In this document: one piece after another, positions 37,452-46,431 of the stretch
How the letters are laid out: every line of letters starts with the position of its first letter
How positions within the stretch are numbered: position 1 is the first letter of the stretch
Assembly: GCF_002846415.1 (NCBI RefSeq)
Contig: NZ_PJMX01000001.1
Coordinates: forward strand, 6,696,001 to 6,760,000
Reading direction: 5' to 3'
Source: Streptomyces sp. TLI_146
Lineage (GTDB): Bacteria > Actinomycetota > Actinomycetes > Streptomycetales > Streptomycetaceae
Length of the DNA stretch: 64,000 bases
The notes under the pieces: model-generated
What the model was told of the DNA's origin: nothing
The model's database searches: none
What the model saw: only the letters and a program-made list of their open reading frames with translations
Translations under genes and position numbers: made by a program

Positions 37452-37844
37452 GATGCTTTTCGATGCTGTCGAGAAGTTCGCTTTGAGCGGAATTTTCGGG
37501 ACCTGTTCCGAAGATATCCGTGTGTGATCAATCACAGGGACAAAAAACCGGCCATCTACTCTCCGTGATCAAGGCTTCCCCCGGAAAACCGGGAAAAGTC
37601 CGGGTTTCCGGGGGGTGAGATCACGGGAAGTACACGGGGTGACGCCCGTGAAGTGCGACATTCGGACCGTGTACGGTCCCGATCGCCATCCAAGACGATC
37701 ACTCTTGAGGAGTGCGGCTGGGTGTCGATTGAGTAACAGACCTTGATGTGAGGCAAAATCTCCGCCTCGGGTCGGGCACAAGTCCGGCCTCTCACGCGTT
37801 ACGTGCGCTGGAGACACCGCAACCACCCAGAGGGGGAGAGCGAC
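37452..37844 (+). promoter_or_regulatory. Regulatory gap with palindrome and strong hairpin before the DUF4193 gene
   Basis: This 393-bp gap has no gene. At 37523-37536 there is a perfect palindrome TGTGAT-CA-ATCACA, an operator-like site whose half-sites resemble those of CRP but with a shorter spacing. TACTCT at 37557-37562 is a possible -10 box. At 37578-37615 a strong hairpin (CCCCCGGAAAACCGG with CCGGGTTTCCGGGGG) follows; it may terminate cutRS or sit in a long 5' leader. TTGAGT (37729) and CAAAAT (37754) could form a closer promoter. Confidence 0.45.
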
Positions 37845-38141
37845 ATGGCAACGGACTACGACACCCCACGCAAGACCGATGACGACGTCGATTCCGACAG
37901 TCTTGAGGAACTGAAGGCCCGGCGGAACGACAAGTCCGCCTCGGCCGTCGACGTCGACGACTTCGAGGCCGCGGAGGGCATGGAACTGCCCGGCGCGGAC
38001 CTTTCCAACGAGGAACTCGCCGTCCGGGTCCTGCCCAAGCAGGCCGACGAGTTCACCTGCATGAGCTGTTTCCTCGTGCACCACCGCAGCCAGCTGGCCC
38101 GGGAGAAGAACGGCCAGCCGATCTGCCGCGACTGCGACTGA
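37845..38141 (+). CDS. DUF4193 zinc-ribbon-like small protein
   Basis: The 98-residue acidic protein ends in a CMSC...CRDCD pair of CxxC motifs (residues 77-80 and 94-97), a likely zinc ribbon. It is conserved across Actinobacteria; the RNA-polymerase- or membrane-related role sometimes suggested is not visible in the sequence. AGGGGGAGAG lies just before the ATG. Confidence 0.82.
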   Translation: MATDYDTPRKTDDDVDSDSLEELKARRNDKSASAVDVDDFEAAEGMELPGADLSNEELAVRVLPKQADEFTCMSCFLVHHRSQLAREKNGQPICRDCD

Positions 38142-38152
38142 TCAGGCAGGCT

Positions 38153-39127
38153 GTGGCAGGCGCCGAACCGCCCCGGAAGCGACCGTTCCGGCGAAAGGGT
38201 GCCTCGGGTACGCCCGAGGTGTCACAGGGCGGCACAGGCCCGGCAGAGGGCGTCCAGACGCCCACCGAGCCCTCCGCCCTCCCCGCGGTGAGCTCTGCCG
38301 CTCGTGCACATGAGGACGAGCGGGGCCGGCCGGCCTCGCTCGAAGCAGCACTGGACGACCAGGCGGGGCCCGCGGCCGGGGCCCGACGCCTGGACGCCCT
38401 GCGCCGGGCCGCCGCCACCAGGGGCGTCCCCGCGCTCAAGAAGGGCGTCCGCTGGAGCGGAGCGAGTGCCAAGGCGGGAATCGGGCACCTCGCCGACCGC
38501 GTCATCGACATCGCCCCGCGCATTCCGGTCCGCGACCTGGCGACCCTGCGCGGGCAATTCCCGGGTCTCGGCCCGGAGGAAATCGCCGACAAACTGATCG
38601 CGGGCGCCGCGAACGCCACGTCCACGGTGGGCGCGGGCATCGGCGCCGCCGCGATGCTTCCCGTCCCGCCGGCCATGCCGGCCGAGCTGGCCGCCGAGAT
38701 CACCGGCGTCGCCGCCATCGAACTCAAGCTCATCGCCGAGCTCCACGAGGTCTACGGGATGCGCCCGCCCGGCAATCTGAAAGAGCGCTCCATGGCGTAT
38801 CTGACGTCCTGGACCGAGGAGCGCGGCGTCCAGGTGACCAAACCGGCGACCATCAATGCCGCGCTCGGCGGCCAGATGAAACGCGAACTGCGCCAGCAGA
38901 TCATGAAGCGCATGGTCCGCAATCTGCCGAACCTGACGCCGTTCATGGTCGGGGCGGCGGTGGGCGCGGTGATGAACCGGCGCGATACGAAGAAGGTCGC
39001 GGCGCATGTGCGCGACGATCTGCGCAAGCACCAGGTGCCGTGGGACGCGCTGCCGCCGCTCCCGGCGCTGGAGCAGCCCGCCGATCCGCTGCGGCCCGGG
39101 GAGATCCCGAAGGAGCTCGGGCACTAG
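38153..39127 (+). CDS. Uncharacterised actinobacterial protein with amphipathic membrane-associated region
   Basis: The 324-residue protein has a basic, disordered N-terminus (about 1-75). An alanine/glycine-rich moderately hydrophobic stretch lies at 155-200 (ANATSTVGAGIGAAAMLPVPPAMPAELAAEITGVAAIELK), with a second short hydrophobic segment at about 257-269 (LTPFMVGAAVGAV). This resembles EcsC-like proteins that associate peripherally with membranes, but I cannot assign it firmly. GTG with AGGCAGG upstream starts 11 bp after the DUF4193 stop, so the two are cotranscribed. Confidence 0.6.
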   Translation: MAGAEPPRKRPFRRKGASGTPEVSQGGTGPAEGVQTPTEPSALPAVSSAARAHEDERGRPASLEAALDDQAGPAAGARRLDALRRAAATRGVPALKKGVRWSGASAKAGIGHLADRVIDIAPRIPVRDLATLRGQFPGLGPEEIADKLIAGAANATSTVGAGIGAAAMLPVPPAMPAELAAEITGVAAIELKLIAELHEVYGMRPPGNLKERSMAYLTSWTEERGVQVTKPATINAALGGQMKRELRQQIMKRMVRNLPNLTPFMVGAAVGAVMNRRDTKKVAAHVRDDLRKHQVPWDALPPLPALEQPADPLRPGEIPKELGH

Positions 39128-39171
39128 GCGCTTCGCCGGAGGCGTTGTTTCTTCGGCCGCGGGCCGTCCTG

Positions 39172-39199
39172 GGCTGGTCGCGCAGTTCCCCGCGCCCCT
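39172..39199 (+). repeat. Common Streptomyces intergenic repeat
   Basis: The segment beginning GGCTGGTCGCGCAGTTCCCC and ending GCGCCCCT matches a sequence found in many Streptomyces intergenic gaps (from memory). A related GCCCCGCGCCCCTTAAA stretch follows at about 39245. Confidence 0.65.
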
Positions 39200-39257
39200 G
39201 AAGGCGGGCACCACGTCGGGTAGGGCCCTGAAAACGTGAGCCGGCGCCCCGCGCCCC

Positions 39258-39719
39258 TTAAAGAGCCGACCGCACCCCGTCCAGTGCCGCCTTGAGTGCC
39301 TGGGGGGCCCTCGTGGAGAGGTAGGCGTACGGGGTCGGGTCCTCGGGGTCGGTGATCTCCACCCGCACCGCCGTCGGGATGTAGCTGCGCAGCAGCATGA
39401 AGGCGCGCGGGTCGGCCTTGTGCAGGCGCCAGGCCCTGGCCTCCTCCGCGTCCAGCACCTCGGGTTCGCCGAGCGCCGCCACCGGGATCCGGGCGTCGCC
39501 CGCCACCAGGGTGCCCGCAACGACCCGGATCCGTACCGACCCGTACGAACTCACCACCACCGCGGCCGCGGCCGTCCCGCCGATCAGGCCCGCGAGCAGC
39601 GGCAGGCCGCCCAGCGGCAGCAGCATCAGCGCGCACGCCACCCCGACCAGGGCGGCGATCAGCCACCACGAGCGGGGGGCGGTGAGGCGTTCGGTGTACT
39701 GAGGGGCGTTCGGCTGCAT
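39258..39719 (-). CDS. DUF3093 membrane protein
   Basis: The 153-residue protein has two adjacent membrane helices at about 17-36 and 38-57, then a soluble beta-rich domain with a conserved ARAWRLHKADPRAFMLLRSYI block. It is widely conserved in Actinobacteria next to dut; the function is unknown. It is divergent from the thioesterase/dut operon. Confidence 0.8.
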   Translation of the reverse strand: MQPNAPQYTERLTAPRSWWLIAALVGVACALMLLPLGGLPLLAGLIGGTAAAAVVVSSYGSVRIRVVAGTLVAGDARIPVAALGEPEVLDAEEARAWRLHKADPRAFMLLRSYIPTAVRVEITDPEDPTPYAYLSTRAPQALKAALDGVRSAL

Positions 39720-39777
39720 GACAGCAAGCTTGGCACGGCGCGACCGGCGCCCGGGACCGCGGGTAAGGTCAGCGGCT

Positions 39778-40362
39778 GTGACTGCTAGATCTGCGTCCCT
39801 GACGCCCCCGGCCGACGCGAAACCGCCGGTCCGGCACCCCGACGCGCCCGCCCCGGGCGAGCTGCTCGGCGCGCACTACGAGCACTGCTTCGGCTGCGGC
39901 GGCGGACAGCCCCACGGACTGCACCTGGAGGCGCGGGCCGGTGCGGGCGTGACCGTCACCGCCGAGTTCACCGTGCGCCCCGCGCACCAGGGCGCGCCCG
40001 GTCTCGCGCACGGCGGGGTGCTCGCCACCGCGCTCGATGAGACGCTCGGCTCGCTGAACTGGCTGCTGCAGACGATCGCGGTGACCGGCCGGCTGGAGAC
40101 CGACTTCGTGCGGCCCGTGCCGGTGGACACCGTGCTGTTCCTGGAGGCCGAGGTCACCGCCGTCGACGGCCGGAAGATCTACTCCACGGCGACCGGGCGG
40201 ATAGGCGGCCCCGACGGGCCGGTGGCGGTCCGGGCCGACGCCCTCTTCATCGAGGTGAAGGTCGACCACTTCATCGAGAACGGCCGCCCGCAGGAGATCC
40301 AGGCCGTCATGTCCGACCCCGACCAGGTCAGGCGCGCCCGCGCCTTCGAGGTGAACCCGTGA
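39778..40362 (+). CDS. PaaI-type hotdog-fold thioesterase
   Basis: The 194-residue protein has the hotdog motif LAHGGVLATALDETLG preceded by HCFGCGGGQPHGLHL, the pattern of acyl-CoA thioesterases related to THEM4. It is likely to hydrolyse an acyl-CoA of unknown identity. A TAAGGT box ends 8 nt before the GTG start, so the mRNA may be leaderless. Its stop overlaps the dut GTG by 4 nt. Confidence 0.78.
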   Translation: MTARSASLTPPADAKPPVRHPDAPAPGELLGAHYEHCFGCGGGQPHGLHLEARAGAGVTVTAEFTVRPAHQGAPGLAHGGVLATALDETLGSLNWLLQTIAVTGRLETDFVRPVPVDTVLFLEAEVTAVDGRKIYSTATGRIGGPDGPVAVRADALFIEVKVDHFIENGRPQEIQAVMSDPDQVRRARAFEVNP

Positions 40363-40874
40363 CCCGTAACCCCGTAGACGTCCTCATCCGCCGGGTCGAC
40401 CCGGACGTGCCGATCCCGGCGTACGGGCACCCCGGCGACGCGGGGGCCGACCTCGTCACCACCGAGGCCGCCGAGCTCGCCCCGGGGGAGCGGGCCGTCC
40501 TGCCGACCGGGGTGAGTATCGCCCTGCCCGACGGGTACGCGGCCTTCGTGCATCCGCGGTCCGGCCTGGCCGCACGCTGCGGTGTCGCCCTGGTGAATGC
40601 CCCGGGGACGGTGGATGCCGGGTACCGTGGGGAAATCAAGGTGATCGTGGTCAATCTCGACCCGCGCGAGACCGTGCGGTTCGAGCGATTCGACCGGATT
40701 GCCCAACTTGTCGTCCAGCAGGTCGAGAAGGTGCGCTTCCACGAGGTGGCGGAGCTTCCCGGCTCGGCGCGGGCCGAGGGGGGCTTCGGTTCCACCGGCG
40801 GTCATTCCGCCGTGGACGGCACTACGGGTGGGAATCGATACGCTTCGGTCGTATCCGACCGGGAAGGACAGTGA
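40359..40874 (+). CDS. dut: Deoxyuridine 5'-triphosphate nucleotidohydrolase
   Basis: The 171-residue trimeric-type dUTPase has all five motifs: GDAGADL, the PRSGLA loop, NAPGTVDAGYRGEI with the catalytic Asp and Tyr, RIAQLVVQ, and the C-terminal GFGSTG arm. It converts dUTP to dUMP, preventing uracil incorporation. A polar tail of about 20 residues follows the last motif. It is translationally coupled to the thioesterase gene and is followed at once by the DUF3710 gene. Confidence 0.95.
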   Translation: MTRNPVDVLIRRVDPDVPIPAYGHPGDAGADLVTTEAAELAPGERAVLPTGVSIALPDGYAAFVHPRSGLAARCGVALVNAPGTVDAGYRGEIKVIVVNLDPRETVRFERFDRIAQLVVQQVEKVRFHEVAELPGSARAEGGFGSTGGHSAVDGTTGGNRYASVVSDREGQ

Positions 40875-40875
40875 C

Positions 40876-41667
40876 GTGTTCGGACGTCGCAAGAAGAGCG
40901 GATCCGCCGAAGACGCGGCGGGCGAGGCCGAGCAGGTCGTCGACGGCATCGATGCTGAAGACGGCGACTACGCCGATGCCGACTACGCCGGTGACGCGGA
41001 CGAGCCGCGCAGGGTGAACCTGCCGCCGGCGCCCCGGCCGGACGGTCCGTGGGACATCTCCGAGGTCTCCGAGGCGGGCGAGGGCCGGGTCGACCTGGGC
41101 GGCCTGTTCGTCCCCGGGGTCGAGGGCATGGAGCTGCGGGTCGAGGTCGCGGGCGACGCCATCGTCGCGGCGACCGTCGTGCTGCGCGACAGCGCCGTAC
41201 AGCTGCAGGCCTTCGCGGCCCCCAAGAACGAGGGGATCTGGGGCGAGGTCCGCGAGGAGATCGCCTCCGGCATCACCCAGCAGGGCGGCGTCATCGACGA
41301 GGTCGAGGGTCCGCTGGGCTGGGAGCTGCGGGCCCAGGTGCCGGTCCAGCTCCCGGACGGTACGAACGGGGTGCAGCTGGTCCGCTTCGTGGGCGTGGAC
41401 GGGCCGCGCTGGTTCCTGCGCGGTGTGATCTCCGGCCAGGGCGCGGTGCAGCCGCAGGCCGCGGGGCTCCTTGAGCAGATCTTCCAGGACACGGTCGTCG
41501 TGCGCGGCGAGGGCCCGATGGCCCCCCGCGACCCGATCGTCCTGAAGCTGCCGGACGACGCGCAGATGATGCCCGACGGCGTCCAGACGGAGGAGCAGGA
41601 GGGCTCGCGCTTCTCCGGCGGCATGGGCCAGCTCCAGCGCGGCCCCGAGATCACCGAGGTGCGCTGA
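40876..41667 (+). CDS. DUF3710 protein
   Basis: The 263-residue soluble protein has an acidic N-terminal segment (about 11-45) and a conserved beta-rich domain (RVDLGGLFVPGVEGMELRVE, GPRWFLRGVISGQGA). It is found next to dut throughout Actinobacteria; the function is unknown. The GTG start lies 1 nt after the dut stop, behind GGAAGGA. Confidence 0.82.
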   Translation: MFGRRKKSGSAEDAAGEAEQVVDGIDAEDGDYADADYAGDADEPRRVNLPPAPRPDGPWDISEVSEAGEGRVDLGGLFVPGVEGMELRVEVAGDAIVAATVVLRDSAVQLQAFAAPKNEGIWGEVREEIASGITQQGGVIDEVEGPLGWELRAQVPVQLPDGTNGVQLVRFVGVDGPRWFLRGVISGQGAVQPQAAGLLEQIFQDTVVVRGEGPMAPRDPIVLKLPDDAQMMPDGVQTEEQEGSRFSGGMGQLQRGPEITEVR

Positions 41668-41685
41668 CCGGTTCCGGTTCTTCGG

Positions 41686-41716
41686 CGGGCCGTACCCCTT
41701 CGCGGGGTGCGGCCCG
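41686..41716 (+). terminator. Terminator of the dut operon
   Basis: CGGGCCGTACCCC pairs with GGGGTGCGGCCCG (13 bp, one wobble) around a TTCGC loop, 18 bp after the DUF3710 stop. Confidence 0.75.
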
Positions 41717-41798
41717 TCGGCGTACGCGGGCATTGCCCGGACGGGTGCCCGCTGCACATACTGGCGCGGCCGGGGAACACGCGTACGGGGGAGTGGGA

Positions 41799-42530
41799 AT
41801 GAGCGAGAGCACCAGCGGGCGCGGCACGGCCGTCGCCGAGCAGCCGGGCACCGGGCCGATGGTCGTCGTCGAGGACCTGCGCCGCTCGTACGGCGAGGGC
41901 GCCGCCGCCGTCCACGCGCTGCGCGGGGTGTCCTTCGAGGTGCCGCGCGGCGAGCTCGTCGCCCTCAAGGGGCGCTCCGGGTCGGGCAAGACGACCCTGC
42001 TCAACCTGGTCGGCGGGCTCGACCGGCCCGACGGCGGCCGGATCACCGTCGACTCCACGGACCTGGCGGACCTGGGCGAGGAGGGGCTGCTCGCGCTGCG
42101 CCGGGACCGGATCGGCTTCATCTTCCAGTCCTTCGGACTGATCCCGATCCTGTCGGCCGCCGAGAACGTCGGCGTCCCGATGCGGCTGCGCAAGGCCGAC
42201 CCGCGCGAGCGCGACGCGCGCGTGGAGCTGCTGCTCGCCCTGGTCGGGCTCGGCGACCACGCCCAGCAGCGCCCCGGCGAGCTCTCCGGCGGCCAGCAGC
42301 AGAGGGTCGCCATCGCCCGTGCGCTCGCCAACCGGCCCGCGCTCCTGATCGCCGACGAGCCCACCGGCCAGCTGGACGCCGAGACCGGGCTCGCCGTCAT
42401 GGAGCTGCTGCGCGCGGTCGTGCGCAGCGAGGGCGTCACCGCCCTGGTCGCCACCCACGACTCCCAGCTGCTCGGGCTCGCGGACCGCGTCCTTGAGCTG
42501 AGCGACGGGCGGATCATCGACCACGGCTGA
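41799..42530 (+). CDS. ABC transporter ATPase, MacB/LolD type, without adjacent permease
   Basis: The 243-residue ATPase has Walker A GRSGSGKTT, Q-loop FQSFGLIPILSAAENV, signature LSGGQQQR, Walker B LLIADEPT and the switch His in THD. The type usually pairs with an FtsX/MacB-like permease, but neither neighbour encodes one, so the partner must be elsewhere. GGGGGAG precedes the ATG. Confidence 0.85.
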   Translation: MSESTSGRGTAVAEQPGTGPMVVVEDLRRSYGEGAAAVHALRGVSFEVPRGELVALKGRSGSGKTTLLNLVGGLDRPDGGRITVDSTDLADLGEEGLLALRRDRIGFIFQSFGLIPILSAAENVGVPMRLRKADPRERDARVELLLALVGLGDHAQQRPGELSGGQQQRVAIARALANRPALLIADEPTGQLDAETGLAVMELLRAVVRSEGVTALVATHDSQLLGLADRVLELSDGRIIDHG

Positions 42531-42667
42531 CCGCCCCGGGCCCCGCCTCGCGCATCAGAATCACGTCAATACGGCAGCTCAGCCGCACCCCCGGTCCGAT
42601 TTGCCGGAATCGGGGGCCGTAAGGTCGACAGCGCGTAGACGGCAGTTCTCTGAAAGACAATGGGGCC

Positions 42668-45211
42668 ATGGCACGCGGCAAGCTTCGGATATACCTCGGT
42701 TCGGCACCGGGCGTCGGCAAGACGTACGCGATGCTGTCCGAGGGACACCGGCGCGTGGAGCGCGGCACCGACTGCGTGGTGGCGTTCGTGGAGCACCACG
42801 GGCGCCCGCGCACCGAGGTGATGCTGCACGGTCTGGAGCAGGTCCAGCGGCGCACGATCGAGTACCGAGGCTCCACCTTCACCGAGATGGACGTCGACGC
42901 GGTCCTGGAGCGCCGGCCCGCGGTCGCCCTGGTGGACGAGCTCGCCCACACCAACGTGCCCGGCTCGCGCAACACCAAGCGCTGGCAGGACGTCGAGGAG
43001 CTGCTCCAGGCGGGCATCGACGTGGTGTCGACCGTCAACATCCAGCACCTGGAGTCGCTGGGCGACGTCGTCGAGTCGATAACCGGCGTGCGCCAGCGCG
43101 AGACGGTGCCCGACGAGGTGGTGCGGCGGGCGAACCAGATCGAGCTCGTCGACATGTCGCCCCAGGCGCTGCGCCGCCGGATGGCGCACGGCAACATCTA
43201 CAAGTCCGACAAGGTCGACGCGGCCCTGTCCAACTACTTCCGCCCCGGCAATCTGACCGCCCTGCGCGAGCTCGCGCTGCTGTGGGTCGCGGACCGGGTC
43301 GACGAGTACCTCCAGCAGTACCGGGGCGAGCACAACATCCGCTCCACCTGGCAGGCCCGGGAGCGGATCGTCGTCGGTCTGACCGGCGGACCCGAGGGCC
43401 GCACCCTGATCCGGCGCGCGGCCCGGATGGCCGCCAAGGGCTCCGGCAGCGAGATCCTCGCGGTGTACGTGGCCCGCAGCGACGGGCTGACCTCCGCCTC
43501 GCCCAAGGAGCTGGCCGTCCAGCGCACTCTGGTCGAAGACCTCGGTGGAACGTTTCACCACGTCATAGGCGACGACGTCCCCGCCTCCCTCCTGGAGTTC
43601 GCGCGGGGCGTCAACGCCACCCAGATCGTCCTCGGCTCCAGCCGCCGCAAGACCTGGCAGTACGTCTTCGGGCCGGGCGTCGGTGCCACCGTGGCCCGCG
43701 AGTCCGGGCCCGACCTGGACGTCCACATCGTCACCCACGAGGAGGTCGCCAAGGGGCGCGGCCTCCCGGTGGCGCGCGGCGCCCGGCTCGGGCGGGCCCG
43801 CAGCATCTGGGGCTGGCTGACGGGCATGGCGGGCCCGGCGCTGCTCACGCTGCTGCTGACCAACGTCGACGCGGACCTCGGGCTCGCCAACGACATGCTG
43901 CTCTTCCTGACGCTCACGGTCGCCGCGGCCCTGCTCGGCGGACTGATGCCGGCGCTCGCCTCCGCCGCGTTCGGCTCGTTCCTGCTGAACTACTACTTCA
44001 CCCCGCCCGTCCACCAGATCACCATCGCCGACCCCAAGAACATCCTGGCCATCGCGATCTTCTTCCTGGTGGCGGTGTCGGTGGCCTCCGTGGTCGACCT
44101 CGCGGCCCGCCGCACCCACCAGGCGGCCCGGCTGCGCGCCGAGTCCGAGATCCTCTCGTTCCTGGCCGGCAGCGTGCTGCGCGGCGAGACCACCCTCGAC
44201 GCGCTCCTGGAGCGCGTCCGCGAGACCTTCGCCATGGAGTCCGTGGCCCTGCTGGAACGGGCGGGCGACGTCGAGCCGTGGACCTGCGCGGGCAGCGTCG
44301 GCCCGCACCCCGTGGCCCGCCCCGAGGACGCCGACGTCGACATGCCGGTCGGCGACCACATGGCGCTGGCGCTGAGCGGCCGGGTGCTGCCCGCCGAGGA
44401 CCGCCGGGTGCTCGGCGCCTTCGCCGCCCAGGCCGCCGTCGTCCTGGACCGCCAGCGCCTGGTCGACGAGGCCGAGGAGTCGCGCAAGCTCGCCGAGGGC
44501 AACCGCATCCGCACCGCGCTCCTCGCCGCCGTCAGCCACGACCTGCGCACCCCGCTGGCCTCCATCAAGGCCGCCGTCACCTCGCTGCGCTCCGACGACG
44601 TCGACTGGTCCGAGGACGACGAGGCCGAGCTCCTGGCGGGCATCGAGGACGGCGCCGACCGGCTCGACCACCTCGTCGGCAACCTGCTCGACATGTCCCG
44701 CCTCAACACCGGCACCGTCCGGCCGATCATCCGCGGGATCGACCTCGACGAGGTGGTCCCGATGGCGCTCGGCGGCGTCCCCGAGGACAGTGTCGAACTG
44801 GACATCCCCGAGAGCCTGCCGATGGTCGCCGTCGACTCCGGGCTGCTGGAGCGGGCCGTCGCCAACATCGTCGAGAACGCCGTCAAGTACAGCCCCGACG
44901 CCGTGCCCGTCCTGGTGGCCGCCAGCGCCCTCGGCGACCGCGTGGAGGTCCGGGTGGCCGACCGCGGCCCCGGCGTCCCCGACGACAGCAAGGAACGGAT
45001 CTTCGAGCCCTTCCAGCGGTACGGTGACGCTCCGCGCGGCGCCGGAGTCGGCCTGGGGCTCGCGGTCGCCCGGGGATTCGTCGAGTCGATGGGCGGCACC
45101 CTCACCGCCGAGGACACCCCCGGCGGCGGTATGACCATGGTGCTCACCCTCAGCGCGGTGCCCGGCCCCGGCCCGGTCGTCGCCGACCTCTCCGCCCAGG
45201 TCACCTCGTGA
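42668..45211 (+). CDS. kdpD: KdpD potassium/turgor sensor kinase
   Basis: The 847-residue kinase has the N-terminal KdpD domain with P-loop GSAPGVGKTY, a universal-stress-protein-like domain (about 235-355) and four membrane helices (about 385-490). A GAF-like region, HisKA with His624 (AAVSHDLRTPLASIK) and HATPase_c (NIVENAVKYSP, GVGLGLAVARGF) follow. KdpD responds to potassium limitation or osmotic upshift; in other bacteria its USP domain binds c-di-AMP. No kdpFABC genes are adjacent. kdpE follows 31 bp downstream. Confidence 0.92.
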   Translation: MARGKLRIYLGSAPGVGKTYAMLSEGHRRVERGTDCVVAFVEHHGRPRTEVMLHGLEQVQRRTIEYRGSTFTEMDVDAVLERRPAVALVDELAHTNVPGSRNTKRWQDVEELLQAGIDVVSTVNIQHLESLGDVVESITGVRQRETVPDEVVRRANQIELVDMSPQALRRRMAHGNIYKSDKVDAALSNYFRPGNLTALRELALLWVADRVDEYLQQYRGEHNIRSTWQARERIVVGLTGGPEGRTLIRRAARMAAKGSGSEILAVYVARSDGLTSASPKELAVQRTLVEDLGGTFHHVIGDDVPASLLEFARGVNATQIVLGSSRRKTWQYVFGPGVGATVARESGPDLDVHIVTHEEVAKGRGLPVARGARLGRARSIWGWLTGMAGPALLTLLLTNVDADLGLANDMLLFLTLTVAAALLGGLMPALASAAFGSFLLNYYFTPPVHQITIADPKNILAIAIFFLVAVSVASVVDLAARRTHQAARLRAESEILSFLAGSVLRGETTLDALLERVRETFAMESVALLERAGDVEPWTCAGSVGPHPVARPEDADVDMPVGDHMALALSGRVLPAEDRRVLGAFAAQAAVVLDRQRLVDEAEESRKLAEGNRIRTALLAAVSHDLRTPLASIKAAVTSLRSDDVDWSEDDEAELLAGIEDGADRLDHLVGNLLDMSRLNTGTVRPIIRGIDLDEVVPMALGGVPEDSVELDIPESLPMVAVDSGLLERAVANIVENAVKYSPDAVPVLVAASALGDRVEVRVADRGPGVPDDSKERIFEPFQRYGDAPRGAGVGLGLAVARGFVESMGGTLTAEDTPGGGMTMVLTLSAVPGPGPVVADLSAQVTS

Positions 45212-45242
45212 CCCACGGCCCACGGCAGAAAGCAGGATCCGC

Positions 45243-45932
45243 ATGACCCGGGTGCTCGTGGTGGACGACGAGCCACAGATCGTCCGCGCCCTCGTGATCA
45301 ACCTCAAGGCGCGGAAGTACGAGGTGGACGCGGCCCCCGACGGGGCGACCGCCCTCCAGCTCGCGGCCGCCCGCCACCCCGACGTGGTCGTCCTGGACCT
45401 CGGCCTGCCCGACATGGACGGCGTCGAGGTGATCAAGGGGCTGCGCGGCTGGACCCGGGTGCCGATCCTGGTGCTCTCCGCCCGCCACACCTCCGACGAG
45501 AAGGTCGAGGCGCTGGACGCGGGCGCCGACGACTACGTCACCAAGCCGTTCGGCATGGACGAGCTGCTCGCCCGGCTGCGGGCGGCCGTCCGCCGCGCCG
45601 AGCCGGTCGGCGGCGACGGCGCGGACGACGTGGTGAGCGTGGAGACCGACGGCTTCACGGTCGACCTGGCCGCGAAGAAGGTCAACCGGGAGGGCCGGGA
45701 CGTACGCCTCACGCCCACCGAGTGGCACCTCCTGGAGGTGCTGGTCCGCAACACCGGACGGCTGGTCAGCCAGAAGCAGCTCCTCCAGGAGGTCTGGGGC
45801 CCCTCCTACGGGACGGAGACGAACTACCTGCGCGTCTACATGGCCCAGCTGCGCCGCAAGCTGGAACTGGACCCCTCGCATCCGCGCCACTTCATCACGG
45901 AGCCGGGGATGGGGTACCGGTTCGAGCGGTGA
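45243..45932 (+). CDS. kdpE: KdpE response regulator
   Basis: The 229-residue OmpR-family regulator has D8-D9, phospho-acceptor D52 (VVVLDLGLPDMDG), YVTKPFGM and a winged-helix domain (LTPTEWHLLEVLVRNTGRLVSQKQLL in outline) ending GMGYRFE. It is the partner of KdpD and normally activates the Kdp potassium pump operon, here unlinked. Confidence 0.92.
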   Translation: MTRVLVVDDEPQIVRALVINLKARKYEVDAAPDGATALQLAAARHPDVVVLDLGLPDMDGVEVIKGLRGWTRVPILVLSARHTSDEKVEALDAGADDYVTKPFGMDELLARLRAAVRRAEPVGGDGADDVVSVETDGFTVDLAAKKVNREGRDVRLTPTEWHLLEVLVRNTGRLVSQKQLLQEVWGPSYGTETNYLRVYMAQLRRKLELDPSHPRHFITEPGMGYRFER

Positions 45933-46029
45933 GCGCGCTGTGTCCCCTCGGTGAGCGGGCTGTGAGCGGCTCCGCGGCGGGGTGACCGCGGGCACCTCCC
46001 GTGTCGGTGGGGGCCGGTACGCTTTCTGT

Positions 46030-46428
46030 ATGAGTGCTGACCTTCGAACCGAGAAGCCCGCGGGACGCTTCCGCCGGATGCTCGACCGGCTGTCCACCTC
46101 GCAGGAAGAGCTGCACTCCGCGGAACTGCAGGAGGACACGCAGGCCACGGGGTGCACCCGCATCTCCGACTGCGACGACCGCCAGATAGTCAAGGTGACT
46201 GGTACCTTGCGGACGGTCACCCTGCGCCCGAGGGCGGGCGTCCCGGCGCTGGAAGCCGAGCTCTTCGACGGGACCGCCCCGCTGGACGTGGTGTGGCTGG
46301 GACGGCGCTCGATCGTGGGCATAGAGCCGGGCCGCAAGCTGATCGCCTCGGGCCGGATCTCGATGAGCCACGGCCGGCGGGTGCTGTTCAACCCCAAATA
46401 CGAACTCCGACCGCTCGGACAGGAGTAG
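46030..46428 (+). CDS. OB-fold nucleic-acid-binding protein
   Basis: The 132-residue protein has a helical N-terminus and an OB-fold core (QIVKVTGTLRTVTLRPRAGVPALEAELFDGTAPLDVVWLG in outline) like the tRNA-anti/RecG-wedge type. It precedes DUF3159 and TrkA genes throughout Actinobacteria. TACGCT at 46018-46023 ends 6 nt before the ATG and there is no RBS, so the transcript is probably leaderless. Confidence 0.78.
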   Translation: MSADLRTEKPAGRFRRMLDRLSTSQEELHSAELQEDTQATGCTRISDCDDRQIVKVTGTLRTVTLRPRAGVPALEAELFDGTAPLDVVWLGRRSIVGIEPGRKLIASGRISMSHGRRVLFNPKYELRPLGQE

Positions 46429-46431
46429 CCG

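Noticed and set aside
37523-37536. CRP binding site
   Set aside because: The half-sites resemble TGTGA/TCACA, but the spacing is two bases too short for the usual CRP dimer; it is kept only as an unassigned palindrome.
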